From: Ruegeria sp. Alg231-54
Lineage (GTDB): Bacteria > Pseudomonadota > Alphaproteobacteria > Rhodobacterales > Rhodobacteraceae
Assembly (NCBI RefSeq): GCF_900143525.1
Contig: NZ_FREZ01000012.1
Location: 71,693 to 135,692 of the forward strand
Length of the DNA stretch: 64,000 nucleotides
Reading direction: 5' to 3'
Shown here: piece after piece, positions 15,610-23,503 of the stretch
Numbering within the stretch: the stretch's first letter is position 1
Layout of the letters: the number at the start of each line of letters is the position of its first letter
The notes under the pieces: model-generated
Seen by the model: the letters and a program-made list of their open reading frames with translations, nothing else
Databases searched by the model: none
What the model was told of the DNA's origin: nothing
Program-made: the position numbers and the translations under genes

Positions 15610-16996
15610 ATGTCCGTGCAGGGAACCATCCTTGTCCTCGACGGGACTTCGACCAATCGCATTATGCTAAAAGTTAAGCTGACGGCGGCGTGGTATCACG
15701 TAGTTCAGACTGAAAAGCTGCAGGGGCTGGCCGGGCTGCTAAGTCGCACGCGCCCCGATCTGGTGTTGGCGGCGCAAACGCTGCCCGATGGCTCAGCTGC
15801 GGACGTCAAAAGACTGGTGATGGCCAACGCGGAACTGGCCGATGTACCGGTCGTTGCAATCGCGCCGCAGAACGACAAGGCGGCAAGGTTACAGGCATTG
15901 TCGGATGGGTTGGACGACGTGTTGGCAGCCCCGTTCAAGGACACCCTGCTTCTGGCGCGAATTCGCAGCCTGCTGCGCGCGCGCAGATACACAAGAGCTT
16001 CAGTTGGGCGATGGATCCCATCCAGTCGGATTTGCAGAACCCTCGACTGTGCTGATTACGCCGCCGAAATCGGCCCATGTGGCTATACTGACCCAGAGCG
16101 CCCGGATCGGGACATTGTGGAAAACCGCATTGTCCGAGAGATCGCATCTCAGCCTAAGCACACATGCAGCTTCGAACATGCGTGCATTGCTGTCAGGGCC
16201 AGTGCCAGACGCGATCCTGATCGAAATAGATACGACGGCCGCGGGCCTGAATACGTTGGCGGACCTGAAGTCGCGCGGGGCAACTCGGCATACCGTATTG
16301 ATCGCCGTCTTGGCCGATGAAAATGCGACAATGGCGAGCGAGGCGTTGGATCCTGGCGCTGACGCCGTGTGTATGGGGGGGTTCTACGTCGAAGAGGTTC
16401 AACTACATCTGGATAACCAGATCGCGCGAAAGGCCCGAATGGACCAGATGCGCGCCTCATTAAAGCGCGGGCTGGCCGAGTCATGGGTCGACCCCCTGAC
16501 TGGGTTGCACAACCGTCGCTATGCTATGCAAGCTATGGATCAGATGGCACGACAACCATCACAAACCGGTCACGGTTTTGTTGTCATGCTGGCAGACCTG
16601 GATCATTTCAAAACCATCAACGACCGTTTTGGCCACGTCAGCGGCGACCAGGTTTTGACCGAGGCCGCAAAGCGAATGAAACGCACGGTTAGCGCGGCGG
16701 GATTTGTTGCGCGCATCGGGGGAGAGGAGTTTATGATAGGTCTGCCCAACAGCTCTCAGGCGGGTGCGATGGATTTGGCTAAAACCCTGCGTGACTGTAT
16801 CAGCAAGACACCATTTTCCCTGCCCGATACCGCGGCCCCCGTGCCTGTCACCATCAGCATCGGCCTGACTGCACCGAACCCGCCCCTGCCCCTTGGTGAC
16901 CCGGAGGAGCGGTTGCTGAAATCCGCCGATACTGCGCTTTATGCAGCCAAGAAGGCTGGTCGCAATCAAGTAAGGATCAGGCAGTGCTCTGCCTGA
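15610..16996 (+). pseudogene. PleD-like REC-REC-GGDEF gene with +1 frameshift
   Basis: Two reading frames together encode one PleD-type response regulator of about 461 residues. Frame 1 (from ATG 15610) covers the first receiver domain up to RIRSLLRAR. Frame 2 resumes with DTQELQLGDG and continues through a second receiver-like domain and a GGEEF cyclase domain (ARIGGEEFMIGL) to the stop at 16996. One extra base within the alternating GC run at about 15975-15985 explains the switch. The first receiver is already degenerate: the acidic pocket reads LVLDG and the phospho-acceptor Asp position reads LVLAAQTLP. The cyclase lacks an RxxD inhibitory site. This is either a true null allele or a sequencing error. 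Neighbour DUF3572 supports the pleD identity. Confidence 0.8.
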
Positions 16997-17001
16997 GACC
17001 C

Positions 17002-17475
17002 TCAGTCCTTTTTCTTATGGCCACGCGGGCCTCGTTTAACGACCTCCTCCAGCCGGTCGGCATAGACCAGACGCTCTTCATCGCTCATGGCTTCAACCCG
17101 AGCCAACCACTCTTGCTGCAGGGCATTCTGCAGGTCCGCCATGGACTGCGCTTGTTGGTCCAGCAGGGCTTGAACCGCCGCAGCGTCAAAGGGGTTTGCC
17201 CGCAAAGCAGTGCTGAGTTGGGCAAAATCCTGGGATCGGTTGTGTGCACCCTCTTTGTGTCGGTCGAACAGCTCGCCCCGTATGGCTTTACGCTCTTCCT
17301 TTGGCAGCGCACGATATAGCGCCGAACCAAAACCTGGCGGAGATTTAGCATGATCCCCCCCTTTGACCCGCAGTGCGGTCCCCAAGGCAACGCCGACGAT
17401 CAACAGGTTCAAGGCCAGCGAGATGACCAGCAGAACCGACATCCAGCGGTTTTTGGGTTTGGGGCTATCGCTCAT
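17002..17475 (-). CDS. Periplasmic heavy-metal sensor-like protein
   Basis: 157 residues. One N-terminal membrane helix (SVLLVISLALNLLIVGVALG, about 13-32) is followed by a helical periplasmic domain with GFGSALYRALPKEERKAIRG and a later LQNALQQEWLARVEAMSDEERLVYADRLEEV. This pattern is typical of the CpxP/ZraP-like periplasmic heavy-metal sensor group in Rhodobacteraceae. It has no Cys and ends GPRGHKKKD. The gene overlaps the probable anti-sigma gene upstream by 4 nt, making it the last gene of the EF-hand/sigma operon. It may tune the sigma pathway from the periplasm (inference). Confidence 0.75.
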   Translation of the reverse strand: MSDSPKPKNRWMSVLLVISLALNLLIVGVALGTALRVKGGDHAKSPPGFGSALYRALPKEERKAIRGELFDRHKEGAHNRSQDFAQLSTALRANPFDAAAVQALLDQQAQSMADLQNALQQEWLARVEAMSDEERLVYADRLEEVVKRGPRGHKKKD

Positions 17476-17825
17476 TCGGCGTCCTCCAGAAAACTCGTAT
17501 CTAGACTTAGGTCAGCGACCACGAAACTAACATCCTGCGCGTAAATGTAATTGGCGGGATCAGGCAGAAACTCTGGTGCTGAAAAGCCGATCCAGACACC
17601 CGCCATACTGGCAGCAACCAAACCGCCCATTCCCTGCCAGCCGCCAAACCCGGCCAGAAGGCGCGCCCACAGAGAGTTTGTCTTTGGCTCATCTGGCTTC
17701 AGGCGACCCAGCCGAACAGATTCCGCGTCGGTGAGAATGCGCACAGCCAGATCATCCGGAAACTCATGCCGATCCTGCCGGGCTTGGGCGAACAACAGAT
17801 CCAGATTGTCTTTGTCGTCAGTCAT
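17472..17825 (-). CDS. Probable anti-sigma factor, single-pass membrane
   Basis: 117 residues from the ATG at 17825, overlapping the sigma gene by 8 nt. A cytoplasmic N-terminal half (DNLDLLFAQARQDRHEFPDDLAVRIL) is followed by one membrane helix (about 73-92, GMGGLVAASMAGVWIGFSAP) and a short periplasmic tail. The topology and position directly after an ECF sigma factor fit an anti-sigma factor, although no zinc-binding HxxxCxxC motif is present. The function is inferred from context. The neighbouring periplasmic sensor is co-encoded. Confidence 0.65.
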   Translation of the reverse strand: MTDDKDNLDLLFAQARQDRHEFPDDLAVRILTDAESVRLGRLKPDEPKTNSLWARLLAGFGGWQGMGGLVAASMAGVWIGFSAPEFLPDPANYIYAQDVSFVVADLSLDTSFLEDAE

Positions 17826-18432
17826 CGTCGTACCCCAGTTCATCTCGTCGCCCGGCCAGAATCGCCGCTAACGACCGTTTTCCTCGTGCCGTAAGGCTTT
17901 CCACCGCTTCCACCGAAATACCCATGATCCCAGCGATTTCAGGGTTGGGCAATTCCTCAATATGCCGCAAAACAACAGCTTGCCGCTGACGTTCGGGCAG
18001 TTGTGATAGTGCCATTTGCAGTGCATCCTTTCGGGCTGCGTCCTGTAGACGGTCGGCTGCACTGGCCTTTTCATCTGCCGGCTCTGGCACATCCGCCAGT
18101 CGGTCCGGCGTCTTTTTGCGGCGCAGATCAACACACAGATTTAGCGTCACGCGATAAAGCCACGTCGATACTTTGGCCTGACCGGGCACCCAATCAGGTG
18201 CCATCTGCCACAGGCGCATCATCGCATCTTGTGTCACATCTTCAGCCTCGGCGCGGTTGCCCAGAAACCGAAGGGCCACTGATAAGCTGCGCTGCGCAAG
18301 CCGATCGGTGAGAACGCGCGCCGCCGCGGCATCGCCTTCGGCAAACTGCCTGAGCAACACATCGTCGCCCAACTCGTCCGCGGCGTAATCCACGCCGCGA
18401 ACGTATTGTGGAGCAGAGGTCAGGTCCTCCAT
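17818..18432 (-). CDS. ECF-type RNA polymerase sigma factor
   Basis: 204 residues. Region 2 is LRFLGNRAEAEDVTQDAMMRLWQ...VSTWLYRVTLNLCVDLRRKK, covering core binding and -10 recognition. Region 4 is ALSQLPERQRQAVVLRHIEELPNPEIAGIMGISVEAVESLTARGKRSL, with the -35 helix-turn-helix. There is no extra C-terminal domain. It is separated by 6 nt from the EF-hand gene upstream and overlaps the anti-sigma-like gene downstream. The operon suggests that an envelope or metal/calcium signal controls it, but the regulon is unknown and no autoregulated promoter could be identified with confidence. Confidence 0.93.
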   Translation of the reverse strand: MEDLTSAPQYVRGVDYAADELGDDVLLRQFAEGDAAAARVLTDRLAQRSLSVALRFLGNRAEAEDVTQDAMMRLWQMAPDWVPGQAKVSTWLYRVTLNLCVDLRRKKTPDRLADVPEPADEKASAADRLQDAARKDALQMALSQLPERQRQAVVLRHIEELPNPEIAGIMGISVEAVESLTARGKRSLAAILAGRRDELGYDDD

Positions 18433-18438
18433 CCCGCA

Positions 18439-18906
18439 TCAGCTGTCGTCAGAGTCCGCTTTCCCATGTTTCTTGTGGCGCTTTCCCATTCTGTCTTTTG
18501 CATCGGCAAATTCCTCTTCCGAGATAGCGCCGTCCTCGTTCGCGTCGATCCGGTCAAACATCTTGTCAGCACGGCGCGGCTTGGGCAACTCGTCCTCGCT
18601 CAGAAAACCGTCCTTGTTGGCATCGTTGCGTTCAAACATCTTAGTAACACGGTCGTTGGCCTTCTTTTGACCTGCTGCCTGCATCTCTTCGACGCTCAGC
18701 TGGCCATCGCCATCGGTGTCGGCATTGGTGAAACGCTGATTCCGATGAGCCTGCATTTCTTCCTTGGTCACCTGCCCGTCACCGTTCGCATCGAGCTGTT
18801 GAAAGGTCACAGGTTCGCGATCTTTACCGCCTGCGGCGAAAACAGATGTGCCAGTGATTGCCAGTGCTGACACAATGATTGCCGGAATGAATTTGGCGCT
18901 TTTCAT
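18439..18906 (-). CDS. Periplasmic EF-hand protein (four EF loops)
   Basis: 155 residues from the ATG at 18906 (AAGGG upstream). The signal peptide ends GTSVFA, giving an exported protein. Four EF-hand loops are visible: DANGDGQVTKEE, DTDGDGQLSVEE, DANKDGFLSEDE and DANEDGAISEEE, each with Asp/Asn at the coordinating positions and Glu at position 12. It should bind Ca2+ in the periplasm. The tail is very basic then acidic (KRHKKHGKADSDDS). It is the first gene of a four-gene unit with the ECF sigma factor, so it may act as a calcium-responsive input or as a target (inference). Confidence 0.92.
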   Translation of the reverse strand: MKSAKFIPAIIVSALAITGTSVFAAGGKDREPVTFQQLDANGDGQVTKEEMQAHRNQRFTNADTDGDGQLSVEEMQAAGQKKANDRVTKMFERNDANKDGFLSEDELPKPRRADKMFDRIDANEDGAISEEEFADAKDRMGKRHKKHGKADSDDS

Positions 18907-19096
18907 AACGTTTTTCCCTTGTTTTCGCGGCGCCATTGCCGCTGCTTACATAGGTTCAAACGGGACAGGCATCCCATTCCGTCGCAGGAAGAGAAACTTT
19001 TTTAGAAACGTCTTAGCGATGCAAAGCGACGCACCCCCTTTCCCGAAGCTGCAAACAAGCGTTATATCCTCATCATTGGAACGCGCGAGTATCAAC

Positions 19097-19495
19097 ATGA
19101 CAGATCAGACGATCGAAACCCACGATGTAGAAGACCGCCCGACAAAGCCAGCACTGGTCAAAGGGTTCCGTTGCCGTTGCCCAAATTGCGGCGAAGGCAA
19201 ACTGCTGCACAGCTACCTCAAGGTTAACAACGAATGTTCAAATTGCGGACAAGAGCTGTTTCACCATCGCGCCGATGACGGGCCGGCCTATCTGACCATT
19301 CTTCTGGTGGGTCACCTGCTGGCACCGGCGCTGCACTTATCTTATGTCCATTGGCGCCCAGAGCCCCTGACGATGTTCCTGGTTTTGGCAATTGGCTGTA
19401 CTGCCCTGTCACTATTCCTGCTGCCACGATTGAAAGGGGCAGTTGTCGCCTATCAATGGGCTCGTCGCATGCACGGCTTTGGCCAGTCCGCGTGA
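19097..19495 (+). CDS. DUF983 family membrane protein
   Basis: 132 residues. It contains two CxxC pairs (RCRCPNCGEGKL, ECSNCGQEL) forming a likely zinc or metal knuckle, followed by HHRADDGPAYLTILLVGH and two membrane helices (about 65-85 and 90-110). This is the DUF983 pattern, common in alphaproteobacteria, where the gene is sometimes linked to cytochrome oxidase assembly, though not here. The start at 19097 is the ATG before TDQTIE. The gene ends just before the NUDIX gene, with 25 bp between them. Confidence 0.88.
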   Translation: MTDQTIETHDVEDRPTKPALVKGFRCRCPNCGEGKLLHSYLKVNNECSNCGQELFHHRADDGPAYLTILLVGHLLAPALHLSYVHWRPEPLTMFLVLAIGCTALSLFLLPRLKGAVVAYQWARRMHGFGQSA

Positions 19496-19520
19496 TCTTG
19501 GACCGCAAGTTGAGCAACGG

Positions 19521-20222
19521 ATGACGGTGGACAAAAAAGCCATACGCGACGCGGCGACAGTCATCGTTTTGCGGGATCGTCTGACCAATCCATCCATCCT
19601 GATGGGGCAACGCGGTGCAAAAGCCGCGTTCATGCCCAACAAATTTGTCTTTCCAGGCGGCGCTGTCGATGCGTCTGATGCAGATGTTGCACTGTCAACA
19701 GATCTGCCCGCTGTGTGCTGTGATCGCCTTGCGGAGCGGTCACAAGCCGGGCTGCAAAATGCCTTGGCGGCGGCGGCGATCCGAGAGCTTTGGGAAGAAA
19801 CCGGACTGATTTTGGGCCAACCAGGTGATTGGGCGGGCCCGCGGACCGAAGATTGGGCGACATTTGCGCAGATGGGATACCGCCCATCGGCACAAGCACT
19901 TCAGTTCGTTTTTCGTGCCGTCACCCCGCCTGGGCGACCCCGCCGGTTCGATGCACGCTTTTTCCTGGTAGACGCCGCCGCAATACAGGGCGATCTGGAT
20001 GATTTCAGCCACGCCTCGGACGAGCTGTCACATCTGCAATGGGTGCCGCTGGACCGGGCGCGCGAATTCGACCTGCCGTTCATTACAGAAGTCGTGCTGG
20101 CCGAAATCGCCGCTCGGGTGACAGACCCAACGCCACCTGAAACTGTTCCGTTCTTTCTGAACAGTGAGGAGGAAAGCCTTTTCCTCAAACTTCGCGGTTA
20201 TCCCATGCCAGAAGCAGACTGA
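19521..20222 (+). CDS. NUDIX hydrolase, NUDT19-like branch
   Basis: 233 residues from the ATG at 19521. The N-terminus (RDAATVIVLRD) and FVFPGGAVD are followed by an insertion of about 35 residues before AAIRELWEETGLIL, the second half of the Nudix box. FPGG followed by a long insertion is typical of NUDT7/NUDT19-type proteins that cleave CoA or related nucleoside diphosphates. The catalytic Glu pair in the REL-WEE-TG segment is intact. The substrate is not known. The stop codon is inside a strong hairpin shared with convergent rnj. Confidence 0.85.
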   Translation: MTVDKKAIRDAATVIVLRDRLTNPSILMGQRGAKAAFMPNKFVFPGGAVDASDADVALSTDLPAVCCDRLAERSQAGLQNALAAAAIRELWEETGLILGQPGDWAGPRTEDWATFAQMGYRPSAQALQFVFRAVTPPGRPRRFDARFFLVDAAAIQGDLDDFSHASDELSHLQWVPLDRAREFDLPFITEVVLAEIAARVTDPTPPETVPFFLNSEEESLFLKLRGYPMPEAD

Positions 20223-20239
20223 GGGCCGGTGGCCCTCAG
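20219..20239. terminator. Hairpin between convergent NUDIX and rnj
   Basis: CTGAGGGCC (20219-20227) and GGCCCTCAG (20231-20239) form a perfect 9-bp stem with a GGT loop, overlapping the NUDIX stop codon and lying 5 bp from the rnj stop. The following sequence is only weakly T-rich, so termination may be partial. The placement between two convergent genes favours a bidirectional terminator. Confidence 0.6.
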
Positions 20240-20244
20240 ACACG

Positions 20245-21912
20245 TTATTTCATGCGGCTGATTACCGTGGTGACTTCGGGCTTTTTCCCAATCTCGGTCT
20301 TTGCTGTTTGGCGAACGATCCGGCGTATTGCCTCTTCCAGTTTGTCATCATCGCGCAGGGTCTTGGCATCGGCCCGCATCAGGAACTGATTCAGGTCTTC
20401 TTCCAGAACTTCAACCAATGCGGCACGGGACGATCCAATCTCGGACAGGCCCATCGTGTCGCACCATGGCTCACCCAATGGTTCGTCCTCTTCGTCCAGA
20501 ATGACCGTGACCGTGACGTGCCCGTTCAGCGCCATACGAATCCGGTCACGCACCACCCCATCCAGGGCGCCAACTTTGACCGTGCCGTCCAGGTAGGTCC
20601 GACCGGTTTCGACATAGTCGACAACCCGTGGCGCATTCCCTGTCAGATCCAGCATGGTGCCGTTTACGGCCAGAATACCGGTACGCCCACCAGCTTCGGC
20701 CAGTTTGGCATGCTCGCGCAGGTGACGATGTTCACCGTGCATCGGAATGATCATCTGCGGATCGACCAGCCCGTGTACTTTCTCAAGATCCGGACGGTTG
20801 GCGTGGCCGGACACGTGATACAGGCCCGCACTGTCATCGACCACATCCACGCCCTTTTCACTGAGCTGATTCATGATGAAAATCACGCCACGCTCGTTGC
20901 CTGGGATGGTTTTGGACGAGAAGAGAAACAGATCGCCCTCTTTCAGTTCCAACCCGCGGTATTTGCCCCGCGCAAGTTGTGCGCTGGCCGCGCGGCGTTC
21001 TCCCTGGCTGCCGGTGACGATCAGCATCAGGTTCTGGCGCGGCATGTCCACAGCCTCTTCGGCGCTGACGACGCGTGGAAAGCTGGTCAGAATGCCCGTT
21101 TCAGTCGCGGCTTCAATCATCCGGCGCATCGCGCGACCCAGCAGAACGACCGAGCGCCCCGCCCGTTCACCTGCCTCGGCCAGCGTCTTAACCCGTGCGA
21201 CATTCGACGCAAAAGTGGTGGCGACAACCATACCGCTGGCTTCTTCAACCAGCCTGGTGATCTCGGGACCGACCTCGGACTCCGAGCGGCCCGCATGGGG
21301 GGAAAACACGTTCGTGCTGTCACACACCAGCGCTTTGACGCCAGACTTGGCAACCTCAGCCCAGAGATTGGGGTCAAAAGGTTCACCAACGATCGGATTT
21401 TCATCCAGCTTGAAGTCGCCGGTATGTACGATCCGCCCCTCGGGCGTGTCGATCACCAGGGCAGCGCTTTCGGGGATCGAATGCGAGACCGGCAGGAAAC
21501 CTACCTTGAACGGACCAACGGAAATCTGTTCGGGCCAGGCCGATGCAGTATGTACGGCATCCTCGGGGTATCCGTGCTCTTCCATCTTGCGGCGCGCGAT
21601 GTTGGCGGTGAAGGCCCGTGCGAAGACAGGTGCACCCAGCGCCTCATAACAATGCGCCACAGCGCCCACGTGGTCCTCGTGTGCGTGGGTAACGAACACG
21701 GCTCCTAGCCGGTCGGCACGTTCGCGCAGCCACGAGATGTCGGCATGGATCAGGTCAACGCCCGGGGTGGTGTCCATGTCCGGAAATGTCACGCCCAGAT
21801 CCACAAGGATCAGCCGTTCCTGACCGGGTTTGCCATAGCCGTAGACATAGGCATTCATGCCAATTTCGCCGGCGCCACCCAGCGGTAGGTAGATCAATCT
21901 TTCGCTGCTCAT
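20245..21912 (-). CDS. rnj: Ribonuclease J
   Basis: 555 residues; beta-CASP metallo-ribonuclease with 5'-3' exo and endo activity in RNA processing. The metal site H76-A-H78-E-D80-H81 is intact, with HTGDFKLDENP, a beta-CASP region starting about residue 195, and GHANRPDLEKVH plus MIIPMHGEHRHL near residue 370-395. The start ATG overlaps the coaX stop (ATGA). It is the last gene of the nuo-birA-coaX-rnj arrangement that is conserved in alphaproteobacteria. Confidence 0.95.
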   Translation of the reverse strand: MSSERLIYLPLGGAGEIGMNAYVYGYGKPGQERLILVDLGVTFPDMDTTPGVDLIHADISWLRERADRLGAVFVTHAHEDHVGAVAHCYEALGAPVFARAFTANIARRKMEEHGYPEDAVHTASAWPEQISVGPFKVGFLPVSHSIPESAALVIDTPEGRIVHTGDFKLDENPIVGEPFDPNLWAEVAKSGVKALVCDSTNVFSPHAGRSESEVGPEITRLVEEASGMVVATTFASNVARVKTLAEAGERAGRSVVLLGRAMRRMIEAATETGILTSFPRVVSAEEAVDMPRQNLMLIVTGSQGERRAASAQLARGKYRGLELKEGDLFLFSSKTIPGNERGVIFIMNQLSEKGVDVVDDSAGLYHVSGHANRPDLEKVHGLVDPQMIIPMHGEHRHLREHAKLAEAGGRTGILAVNGTMLDLTGNAPRVVDYVETGRTYLDGTVKVGALDGVVRDRIRMALNGHVTVTVILDEEDEPLGEPWCDTMGLSEIGSSRAALVEVLEEDLNQFLMRADAKTLRDDDKLEEAIRRIVRQTAKTEIGKKPEVTTVISRMK

Positions 21913-22688
21913 GTCGAGCCATTGTCCTTGTTATAGCGATGTATCACGGTAAGTCCGTGCATCGTCAGATCATCTTCGATTGCGTCAAACCCCACGTCCG
22001 CCTGATCGAACAGCGGCGCGAGCCCACCGGTTCCAACGACTTTCATCGGCATTCCGTATTCCGCCTTGATCCGGGAAATCAGCCCCTCGATCAATCCGGA
22101 ATAGCCCCAATACACGCCGGATTGGATACAGCCAACCGTATTCGTGCCAATCACATTTTCAGGGCGGGTGATATCGATATGCGGCAGGGCAGCCGCGCCC
22201 TGGTGCAACGCCTCGAGGCTGAGGTTTACGCCCGGCGCAATGATCCCGCCGACATAGGCCCCATCCGCCGCAACCACGTCAAAGTTCGTCGCCGTGCCAA
22301 AATCCACAACAACCACGTTGCCGCCATGCCGGTCAAACGCAGCCACCGCGTTGGCCAGACGATCCGGGCCGGGCACTGTGCCCTCGTCAACACGCGGATT
22401 CATCGGCAACAGACAATCGGGCTTGCCCACGACAAGCGGCCGACATCCAAAGAACCGATCAGCAAAGACCCGCAGGTTGAACACAACCCGAGGCACGGTC
22501 GAGGCTATGATCACATCAGTAATTTCAGCCTCGATCCCATAGTGTTTCACCAGCGTCGAATACCACGTGAAGTAAGCATCAGCCGTGCGCGCGTGGTGGG
22601 TCGATGTGCGCAAGGTGCAAAGAAACCTTTCACCGTCCCAGATCGAGAACACAGTGTTTGTGTTACCGCAGTCGATAGCCAGAAGCAT
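21909..22688 (-). CDS. coaX: Type III pantothenate kinase
   Basis: 259 residues; phosphorylates pantothenate in the first step of CoA synthesis. The N-terminal ATP/phosphate motif DCGNTNTVFSIW (Asp6), the middle GPDRLANAVAAFDRHG and VVVDFGTATNFDVV, and YVGGIIAPGVNLSLEALHQGAAALP are all hallmarks of the type III (CoaX) enzyme. It lies 11 bp after birA and overlaps rnj by 4 nt, consistent with a cotranscribed unit. Confidence 0.95.
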   Translation of the reverse strand: MLLAIDCGNTNTVFSIWDGERFLCTLRTSTHHARTADAYFTWYSTLVKHYGIEAEITDVIIASTVPRVVFNLRVFADRFFGCRPLVVGKPDCLLPMNPRVDEGTVPGPDRLANAVAAFDRHGGNVVVVDFGTATNFDVVAADGAYVGGIIAPGVNLSLEALHQGAAALPHIDITRPENVIGTNTVGCIQSGVYWGYSGLIEGLISRIKAEYGMPMKVVGTGGLAPLFDQADVGFDAIEDDLTMHGLTVIHRYNKDNGST

Positions 22689-22699
22689 CTGAGCCTCCT

Positions 22700-23449
22700 T
22701 CAGAAAAACACATCCGCCGCCGGAATACTGACGCGGCCTTTGGCGGTGTTTAGGACAAGGTTGCCCCCTGCGTCCACCGTTTCAAAGGTTCCAACCGTTT
22801 CCGACGCTGCGGTACGGGCGGTGATGACCTCACCCAACTTGGCAGCCCGGGCCAACCACGCGGTCCGGATCGGTTCGAACCCGTAATTCACGAATTGACT
22901 TTCGTATCCGGCATAGGCGACAGCAAGTTCGGTCAGGAAATCCTCGGGCGTTACGTTGGCTCCGGCTTCGGACAATAGGGAAACCGGTCGGACGGCACCG
23001 GATTCAACCCGATCTGCTCCGGGTGACTCAGACAGGTTCACGCCGATGCCGATGGACAGGTGTGAAACACTGCGCCCCTGCCCCGTGCTTTCCAACAGGA
23101 TACCCGCCAGCTTTCCGCCGTTCAGCAATACGTCGTTGGGCCATTTGAGAGACAAGCCTGTCGCCCGACCGGTCACTGCAACGCAGGCGTCAAACAGCGC
23201 CAGCGCAGCCACAAAGCTGCGCAGTGCGGCCTGTTCCGGATTTCCCTGTGGCCGCATCAAAAGGGTCGCGGCCAGATTTCCTTTGGGATTGACCCACGCC
23301 CGACCCCGCCGCCCACGCGCGGCCGTTTGGTGATGCGCCATGATCCAAACCGGCCCTGTTGTAGTCGGGGCCATGCGGGTGGCCTCGTTCAAGGTGCTGT
23401 CGACCTCTTGCAGCACGTGCAGGCCGTATCCCTGTGGCCAGTCCGTCAT
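22700..23449 (-). CDS. birA: Biotin-[acetyl-CoA-carboxylase] ligase (monofunctional)
   Basis: 249 residues; attaches biotin to carrier lysines such as those of the liuD product in this window. It lacks the N-terminal DNA-binding domain, as is usual for class I BirA. EVDSTLNEATR, the biotin loop GRRGRAWVNPKGNL and LKWPNDVLLNGGKLAGIL are intact. The ATG at 23449 comes only 3 nt after the T-run of the nuo terminator, so there is no ordinary ribosome-binding site; expression may depend on readthrough or on an internal leader. Confidence 0.93.
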   Translation of the reverse strand: MTDWPQGYGLHVLQEVDSTLNEATRMAPTTTGPVWIMAHHQTAARGRRGRAWVNPKGNLAATLLMRPQGNPEQAALRSFVAALALFDACVAVTGRATGLSLKWPNDVLLNGGKLAGILLESTGQGRSVSHLSIGIGVNLSESPGADRVESGAVRPVSLLSEAGANVTPEDFLTELAVAYAGYESQFVNYGFEPIRTAWLARAAKLGEVITARTAASETVGTFETVDAGGNLVLNTAKGRVSIPAADVFF

Positions 23450-23452
23450 GTC

Positions 23453-23479
23453 AAAAAGGCCCGGTCCGCTGACCGAGCC
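23453..23479 (-). terminator. Intrinsic terminator/attenuator between nuoN and birA
   Basis: Read on the minus strand, GGCTCGGTC pairs with GACCGGGCC in a 9-bp stem (one G-U pair) around the tetraloop AGCG, followed immediately by TTTTT. This is a classic intrinsic terminator 24 bp after the nuoN stop. Because birA starts 3 nt beyond the T-run, the hairpin also occupies the birA ribosome-binding region and could attenuate birA-coaX-rnj expression. Confidence 0.85.
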
Positions 23480-23503
23480 CCCAAGTTTGATGTGTTACGC
23501 CGA

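Noticed and set aside
16021..16320. Continuation of the PleD receiver frame to 16320
   Set aside because: After about 15984 the frame shows no receiver-domain character; the homologous sequence continues in the next frame.
20219..20239. Strong rho-independent terminator for NUDIX
   Set aside because: The stem is perfect but no T-run follows on either strand, so it is listed only as a probable hairpin terminator at moderate confidence.
20164..21708. 514-codon frame antisense to rnj
   Set aside because: It is a shadow of the highly biased rnj codons; the translated text has no family-like segment.
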